From Ruminococcus flavefaciens (GTDB lineage Bacteria; Bacillota; Clostridia; Oscillospirales; Ruminococcaceae), in NCBI GenBank assembly GCA_902760805.1, contig CACWHY010000001.1, positions 62,001-126,000 on the forward strand: a DNA stretch of 64,000 nucleotides, read 5' to 3'. Under the pieces are notes generated by a model. That model saw only the letters and a list, made by a program, of their open reading frames with translations. It made no database searches and was not told where the DNA came from. Below, piece after piece: positions 16,753 through 25,504 of this stretch. The position numbers and the translations under genes were made by a program. Positions within the stretch are counted from its first letter, which is position 1, and each line of letters begins with the position of its first letter.

Positions 16753-17156
16753 TCACGCTGAAAAAAGAAGACTACGACAGGATCCTTGCCCACGCAAAGT
16801 CTGAGGCTCCAGTGGAGGCCTGCGGACTTATCGGCGGAGTGAAAAACGGCGATGATAAGGAGATCCGGAAGGTGTATATCCTGACGAATACAGATCACGC
16901 CGAGGAGCACTTCACCCTTGACCCCAAGGAGCAGCTCAGCGCAGTGAAGGATATGCGTTCAGAGGGGCTGATCCCTCTGGGGAACTGGCACTCCCACCCC
17001 GTTTCACCCTCAAGGCCCTCTCAGGAGGACATAAGGCTGGCCTACGACAGCTCTGCCAGCTATCTGATCCTGTCACTTATGGAGGAGGAGCCGGTGCTGA
17101 ATTCCTTCCACATCGAGGAGGGAGTTTCCCAGAAGGAAGAGCTGGTCATCATTTAA
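16749..17156 (+). CDS. JAMM/MPN+ metalloprotease (Mec+/HcyD-type)
   Basis: 135-residue M67-family zinc peptidase. The JAMM motif is complete: Glu in EACGLIGG, then NWHSHPVSPSRPSQEDIRLAYD (HxH, Ser, Asp). Such enzymes trim residues after Gly-Gly in ThiS-like carriers or cut a carrier-amino acid bond to release product. Here both uses are plausible: removing the SYGAY tail and releasing homocysteine from the carrier. The four-base overlap with the activator gene supports joint function. Confidence 0.9.
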   Translation: MITLKKEDYDRILAHAKSEAPVEACGLIGGVKNGDDKEIRKVYILTNTDHAEEHFTLDPKEQLSAVKDMRSEGLIPLGNWHSHPVSPSRPSQEDIRLAYDSSASYLILSLMEEEPVLNSFHIEEGVSQKEELVII

Positions 17157-17170
17157 GAAGAGAGATTTTT

Positions 17171-18859
17171 ATGGAAACAGTGAGACTTAACACCGATATC
17201 CTGGTGATCGGAGGCGGAACAGCAGGCTGCTGGGCGGCGATCACGATTGCAGAGCAGTCCGGCCTTGACGTTCTGATCTGCGAAAAGGCTGGCATAAAGC
17301 GCAGCGGCTGTCTAGCGGCGGGAGTGAACGCTCTGAACGCCTATATCACTGAGGGGAAAACTCCTCAGGATTACGCTGATTACTGCGAAAAAGACGCCGC
17401 CGGTATCGTCCGGGGAGACCTTCTGCTGACCATGTCTGAGCGCCTCAACAGCGTCACTGAGAAGCTGGAGCGTCTTGGACTGGTCATTTTGAAAGACGAG
17501 CAGGGAAGGTACGCTGCCCGTGGAGACCGTAACATCAAGATCAACGGCGAGAACATCAAGCCCTTGATCGCTCAGGAGGTGCGCCGCCACAGCCAGATCT
17601 CTGTGCTGGAACACGTTGACATCACCGACCTTGAGACCTCCTCCGGCAGGGCATCAGGCGCCTACGGCTTCGGCATCGAGGACGGTACGTTTTACGCAAT
17701 CTCCGCAAAGGCCGTAATCATCGCAACAGGCGGTGCAGCCGGGCTCTACCGGCCGAACAACCCCGGCTTCTCCAAGCATAAGATGTGGTATCCGCCATTC
17801 AATACAGGAGCAGGCTACGCAATGGGCATACTTCACGGGGCGGAGATGACCACCTTCGAGATGAGATTTATCGCTCTGCGCTGCAAGGACACGATCGCTC
17901 CTACGGGAACGCTTGCACAGGGCGCAGGGGCAAAACAGATCAACGCTTTGGGTGAGGTCTATGAGCAAAAGTACGGCCTGACCACCTCTGAGCGAGTTTA
18001 CGGCACTGTCATGGAAAACCTGGCTGGGCGAGGTCCATGCTACCTTCGCACAAAGGGCATCAGCCGTGAGAAGGCTCAGTCTCTGGAGAAAGCATACTTG
18101 AACATGGCGCCCTCCCAGACTCTGAAATGGCTGGAGAGCGGCGTTCCTGTGGAGGAGCAGGATGTGGAGATCGAAGGCACTGAGCCCTACATCGTGGGCG
18201 GCCACACTGCCAGCGGTTTCTGGGTGGACACTGCAAGGATGACCACTATCCCGGGACTATTCGCCGCAGGTGATGTTTCCGGCGGAGCTCCTCAGAAGTA
18301 CGTTACCGGCGCTCTTGCTGAGGGCGAGATCGCAGGTGAGTCCGCTGTGAGATACGCAGAAAAGCTGATCCCGGAGCCTCTTCCGGAGGAGTCTGTTCAG
18401 GCTCACATCAACGAGACCGAGGGCTTTCTCAGCGGCAGGAAGAGCCTCTACACAGCTCCTCAGCTGGAGGAGGCCATGCAGACCGTCATGGACAAATACG
18501 CCGGCGGGATCGGGGCGAGCTATCGCTTCACAGAGGCCCAGCTGGACATCGCAGACCGCCGTATCGCTCAGCTTTTTGAGCTCTCAGGCCAGCTCTCTGC
18601 GGATAGCCCCCGTGAGCTGCTGAGGATCTATGAGCTGAGAGAGCGCCTTGTGGTCTGCCGGAGCGTTATCGCTCACCTGAGGGCTCGTCAGGAGACCCGC
18701 TGGCACTGCTTTGCGGAAAACCTTGACTGGCCTGAGAGAAATGACCGGGATTGGCGGAAATACGTCAATTCACGGCTGGAAAACGGCAAGATCCGTGTGA
18801 TCTTCCGTGAGCTTATCAGCGGAGGGGAGACCTATGAGCATAGCGATAAACAGGGATAA
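17171..18859 (+). CDS. aprA: Adenylylsulfate reductase alpha subunit (FAD)
   Basis: 562-residue flavoprotein. N-terminal FAD site TDILVIGGGTAGCWAAITIAEQ, then EKAGIKRSGCLAAGVNALNAYI, the AprA wording for the substrate cleft; ATGGAAGLYRPNNPG and GLFAAGDVSGGAPQKYVTGALAEG complete the FAD domain. It reduces adenosine 5'-phosphosulfate to sulfite and AMP with AprB. It is shorter than the roughly 620-670 residues of sulfate reducers. The neighbours (cysDN, single-subunit sulfite reductase) and lack of qmo and dsrAB point to assimilation. AprB starts 26 bases before its end. Confidence 0.9.
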   Translation: METVRLNTDILVIGGGTAGCWAAITIAEQSGLDVLICEKAGIKRSGCLAAGVNALNAYITEGKTPQDYADYCEKDAAGIVRGDLLLTMSERLNSVTEKLERLGLVILKDEQGRYAARGDRNIKINGENIKPLIAQEVRRHSQISVLEHVDITDLETSSGRASGAYGFGIEDGTFYAISAKAVIIATGGAAGLYRPNNPGFSKHKMWYPPFNTGAGYAMGILHGAEMTTFEMRFIALRCKDTIAPTGTLAQGAGAKQINALGEVYEQKYGLTTSERVYGTVMENLAGRGPCYLRTKGISREKAQSLEKAYLNMAPSQTLKWLESGVPVEEQDVEIEGTEPYIVGGHTASGFWVDTARMTTIPGLFAAGDVSGGAPQKYVTGALAEGEIAGESAVRYAEKLIPEPLPEESVQAHINETEGFLSGRKSLYTAPQLEEAMQTVMDKYAGGIGASYRFTEAQLDIADRRIAQLFELSGQLSADSPRELLRIYELRERLVVCRSVIAHLRARQETRWHCFAENLDWPERNDRDWRKYVNSRLENGKIRVIFRELISGGETYEHSDKQG

Positions 18860-19145
18860 GTGCATCGGCTGCGGAAGGTGCACACAGGCCTGTCCCGGCT
18901 CGCTTATCGGAATGAGCCAGGGTAAGGCGGTCATGCGCTACCCGGAGGAATGCTGGGGTTGTACGGCCTGTCTGAAGGAGTGTCCCGTCCATGCAGTGAG
19001 GCTGTTTTTGGGAGCCGACATCGGCGGCGGAGGAACTCTCCTGCACACCGAGCGCCAGGGCGAGATCCTGCGCTGGATCTTTGAGCGTCCCGACGGCACA
19101 GTACAGGAAATTCCCATAGATACACGAGAATCAAACAAGTATTAG
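18834..19145 (+). CDS. aprB: Adenylylsulfate reductase beta subunit (ferredoxin-like)
   Basis: 103-residue Fe-S protein with two [4Fe-4S] motifs: [15 protein letters not shown] and [16 protein letters not shown]. The tail ([21 protein letters not shown]) matches the AprB C-terminal extension that wraps the alpha subunit, though shortened. ATG 18834 follows GGAGGGGAG; the earlier in-frame ATG at 18807 has no such site. It passes electrons to the FAD of AprA; the physiological donor is not encoded here. Confidence 0.9.
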   Translation: MSIAINRDKCIGCGRCTQACPGSLIGMSQGKAVMRYPEECWGCTACLKECPVHAVRLFLGADIGGGGTLLHTERQGEILRWIFERPDGTVQEIPIDTRESNKY

Positions 19146-19156
19146 GAGATGATGTT

Positions 19157-20056
19157 GTGGCAGATCTTTCACACCTCGACCAGCTTGAAGCCGAGGCAAT
19201 CTATATAATCAGAGAGGTGGCTGCGGAATGTGAGCGCCCCGTAATGCTGTACTCTATCGGCAAGGACAGCTCAGTTATGCTGCACCTTGCAATGAAGGCA
19301 TTTTACCCTGAAAAACCGCCGTTTCCCTTCCTCCATGTGAACACCACATGGAAGTTCAAGGAGATGATCGAGTTCCGTGACAAAACTGCTGCACGGCTGG
19401 GTATCGAGATGCTGGAATACATCAACGAGGACGGCGTGAAGCAGGGGATAAACCCCTTCGACCACGGTGCCGCCTACACGGATATAATGAAGACTCAGGC
19501 TCTCAAGCAGGCTCTGGACAAATACGGCTTCACGGCTGCATTCGGCGGCGGACGCAGGGACGAGGAGAAGTCCCGTGCCAAGGAGAGGATCTTCTCCTTC
19601 CGCAGCGCCTCACACGCTTGGGATCCCAAAAATCAGCGTCCGGAGATGTGGAAGCTCTACAATACCCGCATCAACAAAGGTGAGAGCATAAGAGTTTTCC
19701 CCATTTCCAACTGGACAGAGAAGGACATCTGGCAGTATATCCGCCGGGAAAACATCGACATCGTTCCGCTGTATTTCGCCGCAGAGCGCCCTGTTGTGGA
19801 GCGTGACGGCAACATCATCATGGTGGACGATGAACGCTTCCGCCTGAGAGAGGGCGAGGTGCCCCAGATGAAATCTGTGCGTTTCAGAACTCTTGGCTGC
19901 TATCCGCTGACCGGCGGGATAGAGTCCACTGCGAACACTCTTGATGAGATCATTGCAGAAACTCTCAGCAGCGTCGAGTCCGAGCGTACATCAAGAGTCA
20001 TCGACAATGAGGCTGCCGGAAGCATGGAAAGAAGAAAGAGGGAGGGATATTTCTGA
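19157..20056 (+). CDS. cysD: Sulfate adenylyltransferase subunit 2
   Basis: 299-residue PP-loop ATPase making adenylyl sulfate (APS) from sulfate and ATP with CysN. Motifs: [18 protein letters not shown] (PP-loop), [51 protein letters not shown] and [12 protein letters not shown]. The start is GTG at 19157 behind AGGAGATGATGTT. TGATG overlap with cysN. Confidence 0.95.
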   Translation: MADLSHLDQLEAEAIYIIREVAAECERPVMLYSIGKDSSVMLHLAMKAFYPEKPPFPFLHVNTTWKFKEMIEFRDKTAARLGIEMLEYINEDGVKQGINPFDHGAAYTDIMKTQALKQALDKYGFTAAFGGGRRDEEKSRAKERIFSFRSASHAWDPKNQRPEMWKLYNTRINKGESIRVFPISNWTEKDIWQYIRRENIDIVPLYFAAERPVVERDGNIIMVDDERFRLREGEVPQMKSVRFRTLGCYPLTGGIESTANTLDEIIAETLSSVESERTSRVIDNEAAGSMERRKREGYF

Positions 20057-21738
20057 TGAAGGGACTGCTCAAATTCATAACCTGCGGCAGCGTAGATGAC
20101 GGAAAATCCACGCTTATCGGACATATCCTCTACGACTCAAAGCTGCTTTATACAGATCAGGAGCAGGCTCTGCGGCTGGACAGCAGAGTCGGCAGCAGGA
20201 ACGGCGAGATCGACTACTCCCTGCTGCTTGACGGCCTTATGGCTGAGCGTGAGCAGGGCATAACCATAGACGTTGCCTATCGCTATTTCACCACGGATAA
20301 GCGCAGCTTCATCGTTGCGGACACTCCCGGACATGAGGAATACACACGAAATATGGCTGTTGGCGCTTCTTTTGCGGAGCTTGCCGTGATCCTGGTGGAC
20401 GCTTCTCAGGGAGTGCTTGTGCAGACTCGCCGCCACGCAAGGATCTGCTCCCTCATGGGTATCAGGTACTTCGTTTTTGCGGTGAACAAAATGGATCTGG
20501 TCAATTTCAGTGAAGAGCGCTTTGAGGAGATCTCTAGGCAGATCGCCGAGCTCACAGAGGAACTCTCCCTCAGTAACACAACAGTCATCCCCCTGTCGGC
20601 AACTGACGGCGACAATGTTACCACACTGTCTCAGCGCACTCCTTGGTACAAGGGAACTTCGCTGCTGGAGTATCTGGAGGAGGTTGAGATCTCACCGGAA
20701 AATGCCGGAAAGGGCTTCTATATGCCGGTGCAGAGAGTCAGCCGCCCCGACCGCACATTCCGTGGCTCTCAGGGACAGATCGAGGCAGGGAGCGTTTCCG
20801 TGGGCGACGAGGTGAGAGTCCTCCCCAGCGGAGAGACCGCCTCTGTAAAGACTATCCTGGCCGCCGGAAAGGAGACCGAAACTGCCTTCGCCGGTCAGCC
20901 GGTAACTATCGTCCTTGACCGTGAGGTGGACGTTTCCCGAGGCTGCGTCATAGAAAAGGACAGCGGTCTTGCTCCCTACAGAGAGCTGAGCGTTTCGCTG
21001 CTGTGGATGGACGATGCGCCCCTTTCCCCCGGCAAGGAATACCTCATAAAGCTGGGCACCAAGCAGATCCCCGGCGTTCTCACAAAGATCTGCTACGCCG
21101 TTGACATAAACACCGGCAAGCATATCTCGGCGGAGAGCCTTTCCAAAAACGGCATCGCTCTGTGCGAGATCGTTCTCAGCGAGGCCATTACTGCCGATAC
21201 ATTTGCCCTTCACAGGACAATGGGCGAGCTGATCCTCATCGACAGGGTGAGCCATGCAACCTCAGCCTGCGGAGTAGTTCAGGCTCTCAGCGGTCAGGCT
21301 CGCACAGGCAATGCGGCTTCCTTCGTTTACGGCGGAGTTTCCGCAAGAGGAGATGTTTTCGAGGAGTTCTTCTACGACACCGAGACCCTCAGCGTCTTCC
21401 GCTATCAGCCTGTGACCTCCACCTACACTGTGGGCGACACTATCCCCGTAAAGGGCGAGAGCTACCGCTATCCCGACAGCTTTGACGTTATCGTCCTCAG
21501 AGACAGAGCTGCGGTGAAGGTCCGTGACAGAGTGGTGGAGGCTGTACTTCCTCTGGAGGAGTATGAATTCACCGGCCTTCCTCTGGTGAACGGACGAGGC
21601 TTTGAGATCTTTGCGGACTCGCCCGAGACCTTCCGCAGATTTCTCACAGAATATGACGACGCCGGCGACCGTGAGCGCCCTGAGTTCTTCCGCAAGTGGG
21701 TGCGTTTCGACACCTATCGGAAGGTAGTTATCAGATAA
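20056..21738 (+). CDS. cysN: Sulfate adenylyltransferase subunit 1 (GTPase)
   Basis: 560-residue EF-Tu-like GTPase driving APS synthesis. G1 GSVDDGKSTLIG, DxxG in DTPGHEEYTRNMA, NKMD and the translation-factor beta-barrels (MPVQRVSRPDRTFRGSQGQI) are intact. It is about 85 residues longer than E. coli CysN (475), the extra part being C-terminal; it is not a CysC APS-kinase domain, as no second P-loop is seen. The absence of APS kinase agrees with direct APS reduction by AprAB. Last gene of the operon. Confidence 0.95.
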   Translation: MKGLLKFITCGSVDDGKSTLIGHILYDSKLLYTDQEQALRLDSRVGSRNGEIDYSLLLDGLMAEREQGITIDVAYRYFTTDKRSFIVADTPGHEEYTRNMAVGASFAELAVILVDASQGVLVQTRRHARICSLMGIRYFVFAVNKMDLVNFSEERFEEISRQIAELTEELSLSNTTVIPLSATDGDNVTTLSQRTPWYKGTSLLEYLEEVEISPENAGKGFYMPVQRVSRPDRTFRGSQGQIEAGSVSVGDEVRVLPSGETASVKTILAAGKETETAFAGQPVTIVLDREVDVSRGCVIEKDSGLAPYRELSVSLLWMDDAPLSPGKEYLIKLGTKQIPGVLTKICYAVDINTGKHISAESLSKNGIALCEIVLSEAITADTFALHRTMGELILIDRVSHATSACGVVQALSGQARTGNAASFVYGGVSARGDVFEEFFYDTETLSVFRYQPVTSTYTVGDTIPVKGESYRYPDSFDVIVLRDRAAVKVRDRVVEAVLPLEEYEFTGLPLVNGRGFEIFADSPETFRRFLTEYDDAGDRERPEFFRKWVRFDTYRKVVIR

Positions 21739-21743
21739 AAACA

Positions 21744-21775
21744 GCCCCGAAGCGATCTCGCTCCGGGGCCGTTTT
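21744..21775 (+). terminator. Terminator after cysN
   Basis: GCCCCGAAGCGA pairs with TCGCTCCGGGGC (one mismatch), followed by CGTTTT. Confidence 0.75.
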
Positions 21776-21796
21776 GATATAGAGAGGTAAGTAGGA

Positions 21797-23161
21797 TCAC
21801 ATATGTCTGCCGTGGCCGGAGAAGGAGTCACCGCCGAAGCCGCTGCCGCCCATCATTCCGCCGCCGAAGCCCATTCCGCCTCCCATCATGCTGGCAGGGA
21901 TCTCAGAGACCTGAGATCCGTTGATGATGACTGTTCCGCCGTTGAGCTGAGCAGTGTAGTCGTAGTCGAAGGATGAGGTGTAGGCAGTGATGTCGAGCGT
22001 TCCGCCGTTTACATATACTGAGCCGTTTGAGTCAACTGCATCGGTGTCGCCCTGACCCATAACTATAGTGATCTCGCCGCCGTTGAACTCAGCCACAACG
22101 TCCATATAGCTGCTCTTGGAGGTGGCATTGATGCCTTCGTCAGAGGCAGAGATGTCAACAGTTCCGCCGTTGACCTGAACGTAGGTGGCCTCTAAGCCCT
22201 CAGAAGCGCTGACTGTGATCTGGCCGTCGTCGATCTGTAGACCGGTAGTTGCCTGGATACCGTCGCTGCCGGCTGTGATGTTGAAGCTGCCTCCTGCGAT
22301 CCAGATCCAGCCAACAGAGTTGTCCTCATCGTTTTCGCAGTGGAGACCGTCCTTATCGGCAGCGATCGTGAAGTCGCCTCCGCAGACTGCAATGGAGTCG
22401 TTTGCTTCCACAGCGTCCTCAGCACTTGTTATTGTGTAAGCTCCGCCTGTGATCTTCAGGTTGTCCTTGCAGGAAATGCCATTGCCGTAATTTGAGGTGA
22501 TCTCAAGGGAGCCAGTGCCGCTGAGCACAAGGTCGTCCTTGGAGAAGATCACTGCATCGGTGTTTGTGTCGCCGTCAGAGGTGAAGCTGCCTGTCACAGT
22601 CAGGGAATTCTCGCTGTCGGTGGTGGTGACGAAGCACTTATCAGCCGAGACCACATATATCGCCGGGAAGTCAGCATTTGTGATACTTACGCCGTCCAGC
22701 ACGAGCTGCACCTTAGCATCGTCGGCAGCCTCCACACGGATCGTGCAGTCCTCTGCTGAGCCGCTGATAACGTAGATGCCTGCCTCAGTAATGCTCAGGG
22801 TCTCGCCGTCGGAAGCTGTCAGGTACTGGGCCTCTGAAAGGTCAGGAGTTTGGAGAAGATCACGGTCGGTGAACACATCCTCAGTCTCCAGGATACCGCC
22901 GCTGTAGGCTGAGTATGAAGCGGATACTGCCTGAGCTTCTATCTTAGTAGGGGAGGAGCTCTCCTCGCTGCTTTCCTTCTTAGCGGTCGTTTCTTCCTGA
23001 GTTGTCTCGGCGGAGGTCTCCTCCTGAGTTTCCTCAGCTGAGGTCTCTGCAACAGGAGTTGTTCTCACGGACTTCTGCTCACCGCAGCCGGCAGCTCCGC
23101 TGAGAAGCATTGCCATTATAGTGATACCTGCCAAAGTTTTCTTCCACATATTGTTCATCAT
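21797..23161 (-). CDS. Beta-helical carbohydrate-binding lipoprotein (DUF4353-like)
   Basis: 454-residue lipoprotein: signal peptide with lipobox SGAAGC, then a Thr/Glu/Ser-rich linker (about residues 30-75). The body is a run of right-handed beta-helix turns (repeated GNGISCKDNLKITGG, DGLHCEND, GSDGIQATTGLQIDDG, EGINATSK, DAVDSNGSVYVNGG). This pattern is typical of DUF4353, the Cthe_2159-type polysaccharide-binding family of clostridia. The C-terminus is Gly/Met-rich and ends in GHGRHM. Start ATG 23161 is preceded by AAAGGGTG; the longer ATG at 23203 lacks one. Binding specificity cannot be read from sequence. Confidence 0.83.
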   Translation of the reverse strand: MMNNMWKKTLAGITIMAMLLSGAAGCGEQKSVRTTPVAETSAEETQEETSAETTQEETTAKKESSEESSSPTKIEAQAVSASYSAYSGGILETEDVFTDRDLLQTPDLSEAQYLTASDGETLSITEAGIYVISGSAEDCTIRVEAADDAKVQLVLDGVSITNADFPAIYVVSADKCFVTTTDSENSLTVTGSFTSDGDTNTDAVIFSKDDLVLSGTGSLEITSNYGNGISCKDNLKITGGAYTITSAEDAVEANDSIAVCGGDFTIAADKDGLHCENDEDNSVGWIWIAGGSFNITAGSDGIQATTGLQIDDGQITVSASEGLEATYVQVNGGTVDISASDEGINATSKSSYMDVVAEFNGGEITIVMGQGDTDAVDSNGSVYVNGGTLDITAYTSSFDYDYTAQLNGGTVIINGSQVSEIPASMMGGGMGFGGGMMGGSGFGGDSFSGHGRHM

Positions 23162-23209
23162 AAAAAACACCCTTTCTTCGGAAGCGTTATTGTTTGTTTC
23201 CATGGTCTT

Positions 23210-23239
23210 AGTATACCCCGGGTTTTTGAAAACGGTGAA
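23210..23239 (-). promoter_or_regulatory. Possible promoter of beta-helix lipoprotein
   Basis: Minus strand TTCACC, 18-base spacer, TATACT. The -35 box is weak. Confidence 0.4.
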
Positions 23240-23265
23240 GGGGAAAGGTGAAATTTCCCGGAAAC

Positions 23266-23343
23266 GATCGTGAGAGATCTTTCCAAAATGTGGAGATCTC
23301 GGTTGAAATATGGCAGGATCGTGAGGAGATCTTTCACAAATGG
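23266..23343. repeat. Imperfect direct repeat, two copies of about 26 bp
   Basis: GATCGTGAGAGATCTTTCC at 23266-23284 and GATCGTGAGGAGATCTTTC at 23317-23335, each followed by an A-run and TGTGG or TGG. Spacing is 51 bp, about five helical turns. It lies between two divergent promoters and could be a regulator binding site. Confidence 0.5.
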
Positions 23344-23403
23344 TTCTCTTTCAGATGCACTTGCTGATCATTGCGATTTTTTTAAGAAATTTTCAGATCC
23401 TAC

Positions 23404-23432
23404 TTGAAAAATACATAAAAACATGGTATAAT
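23404..23432 (+). promoter_or_regulatory. Promoter of the GGDEF gene
   Basis: TTGAAA, 17-base spacer, TATAAT. Confidence 0.75.
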
Positions 23433-23516
23433 ATTGATGTATAATTTGAACGTGTAGGGATATCTTTGGGCAATTTCCCGGTTCACAGCAGCCTGGACAG
23501 ATCTTACAGAAAGGAC

Positions 23517-25451
23517 ATGATCACTAAGATGAATGGCAAGATCATTGAGATCGCATTGATAGTTGCAGGTATTGATGAGGAGTATCAAAACGGCGTATTA
23601 GAGGGCGTGATCTCCTTTGCTAAGGAGAATAATGTGAATATCTCGTGCTTCTCGGCATTTGGTGGAGTGATCTCCAACAACCGCTATGATGAGGGCGAGT
23701 ACAATATCTATTCTCTGGTAAATTACTCAAAATTTGACGGTGTGATCTTGCTTAACAATACTATCGGAGCTCCCGAGCATAAAAATCAGATCATCGAGAA
23801 GGCCAGGGCTTCAAAGCTGCCGGTGGTAGTTCTTGACTGCGATGATTTCCCGGAATTCCACAATATCCGGATAGATAACACCAGTGCTATGAAGGAGATC
23901 GTCCGCCATGTGATAACTCAGCACAGCGCAAAGACTATCAGCTATGTTTCTGGACCCCTGGCCAATCCTGAGGCTCGTGACAGGTATGAGGCCTTCCTCA
24001 GTGTTATGGCGGAAAATGGCCTTGCTGCCGATGCTAGGAGAGTTTATTTCGGCGAGTTCCGTGCTATCGACGGCCGGCGTGCAGTGGAGAGCTTCCTGAA
24101 GTCCGGGCTGTCTGTGCCGGATGCCATAGTTTGCGCAAACGATGCTATGGCTCTGTCAGTCATAGCTGAGCTGGAAAGAAACGGCTATAGAGTGCCGGAG
24201 GACATCATCGTCACCGGCTTCGACAATACATACAACGCCCGCCATCACTGCCCGGCGCTGACAACTGTTCTGCGTCCGCTGAATATGGCCGGATATAAGG
24301 CCTGCGAGGCACTTCTTACTCTTATTGAAGGCGGTCAGGCGGAGCAGGAGATCATGCTGGAGGCAAAGCCGGTCTTCACCGAAAGCTGCGGCTGTAGGAG
24401 CGTTTTTGCTGACGATATGAAGCTCTACAAAAAGAGCGCCTATAAGCTCATAGACAGCTGCCGGACAGACATCTCTCTCCTCAACCGCATGACCAGTGAG
24501 CTGGCAGAGACCGAGACTGCTGAGGAGAATATCAGCGTTATCAGCCGGTTTATCGGGGAGCTGGATTGTGAGCGCTGCTGCATTTGCCTTTGCTCTGAGT
24601 GGAACGGCGCCTTCAACGAGAAGTGGCGTGGCAGGACCGCTGACGAGTACCAGATTCACGGCTACACCAAGACTATGAGCGCTCCTCTTATCTGGGATAA
24701 GGGCGAGATCAGGTCTTCGGTCAGCTTTTTCAGCGCCGATATGCAGCCTGAGCCGCTGACTGGCGGCGGAAATATCAGCTATTTTCTGCCCCTGCATTTC
24801 CGTGAGAGATGCCTGGGCTACTATGTGATCACAAACGGGGATTTCCCCATAAAAAGCCTGCTGTGCCATTCTCTCATGATGAATATCAGCAACTCTATCG
24901 AGAATATCCGCAAGCTGCTCAGCCTCAACAGCGTTATCCAGGAGCTGGACAGACTCTACGTCATCGATCCCCTCTGCGGCATTTTCAACCGCAACGGCTT
25001 CATTCGGGAGGCGGATATACTCTTCCGCCAGTGCAAGGAGAACGGCTCGCCGCTCCTGATCTCGTTCATAGATATGGACGGACTGAAGCTGATCAACGAC
25101 AACTACGGCCACAAGGAGGGCGATTTTGCGCTCCAGCGCCTTGCCTCCGTGATAACTGAGTGCTGCAAGAACGGCCGGATTTGCGCCAGATTTGGGGGAG
25201 ATGAGTTCATCATCGTTGGTGCAGACGCCGAGGAAGAGGACGCCGAAGCTCTTGAGCGTTCGTTCAAGAGCCGCCTTGAGAGCGTAAACAAAATGATCGG
25301 GAAGCCATATGAGGTGGCTGCCAGCATCGGTACGATAGTTACTGAGATCCAGCCTGACAAGACACTGTTCAACCTGATCACACAGGCCGACGAGATAATG
25401 TACGAGAAGAAAAAACGCAAAAAGACCTCCCGGTATCTCCGGAAGGCCTGA
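23517..25451 (+). CDS. LacI-type periplasmic-binding-like sensor fused to a diguanylate cyclase (GGDEF)
   Basis: About 644 residues. The first 290 or so match the ligand-binding domain of LacI/GalR regulators (IALIVAGIDEEYQNGVLEG, VVLDCDDFPEFHNIRIDN, ANDAMALSVIAELERNGYRVPEDIIVTGFDN). A linker of about 170 residues follows, then a GGDEF domain with DPLCGIFNRNGF, ISFIDMDGLKLIND and an intact RFGGDEFIIV. There is no helix-turn-helix, signal peptide or membrane segment, so it is a soluble sensor. The product-inhibition RxxD motif is missing upstream of GGDEF. Start is uncertain: TTG 23466 has AGGGA five bases upstream, ATG 23517 and ATG 23529 have less ideal spacing from AAAGGA. It should make c-di-GMP in response to a sugar-like ligand (inference). 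Confidence 0.85.
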   Translation: MITKMNGKIIEIALIVAGIDEEYQNGVLEGVISFAKENNVNISCFSAFGGVISNNRYDEGEYNIYSLVNYSKFDGVILLNNTIGAPEHKNQIIEKARASKLPVVVLDCDDFPEFHNIRIDNTSAMKEIVRHVITQHSAKTISYVSGPLANPEARDRYEAFLSVMAENGLAADARRVYFGEFRAIDGRRAVESFLKSGLSVPDAIVCANDAMALSVIAELERNGYRVPEDIIVTGFDNTYNARHHCPALTTVLRPLNMAGYKACEALLTLIEGGQAEQEIMLEAKPVFTESCGCRSVFADDMKLYKKSAYKLIDSCRTDISLLNRMTSELAETETAEENISVISRFIGELDCERCCICLCSEWNGAFNEKWRGRTADEYQIHGYTKTMSAPLIWDKGEIRSSVSFFSADMQPEPLTGGGNISYFLPLHFRERCLGYYVITNGDFPIKSLLCHSLMMNISNSIENIRKLLSLNSVIQELDRLYVIDPLCGIFNRNGFIREADILFRQCKENGSPLLISFIDMDGLKLINDNYGHKEGDFALQRLASVITECCKNGRICARFGGDEFIIVGADAEEEDAEALERSFKSRLESVNKMIGKPYEVAASIGTIVTEIQPDKTLFNLITQADEIMYEKKKRKKTSRYLRKA

Positions 25452-25458
25452 TGGACAG

Positions 25459-25483
25459 GAGCCGTGTGTCTGCACGGCTCTTT
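25459..25483 (+). terminator. Hairpin after the GGDEF gene
   Basis: GAGCCGTG pairs with CACGGCTC around a six-base loop, but only three T follow; it may attenuate rather than stop transcription. Confidence 0.45.
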
Positions 25484-25504
25484 CAGCATGATATGGAGGA
25501 AAAT

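Larger units (their letters stand above)
23162..23516. other. Divergent regulatory region
   Basis: No gene is seen. It holds divergent promoters for the beta-helix lipoprotein and the GGDEF protein, plus the direct repeat listed separately. Confidence 0.6.

Noticed and set aside
17171-19145. Dissimilatory sulfate reduction
   Set aside because: AprAB is present, but no dsrAB, dsrC or qmo genes are seen and the operon leads to homocysteine.
20056-21738. CysN-CysC fusion with APS kinase
   Set aside because: The extra C-terminal part has no P-loop or kinase motif.
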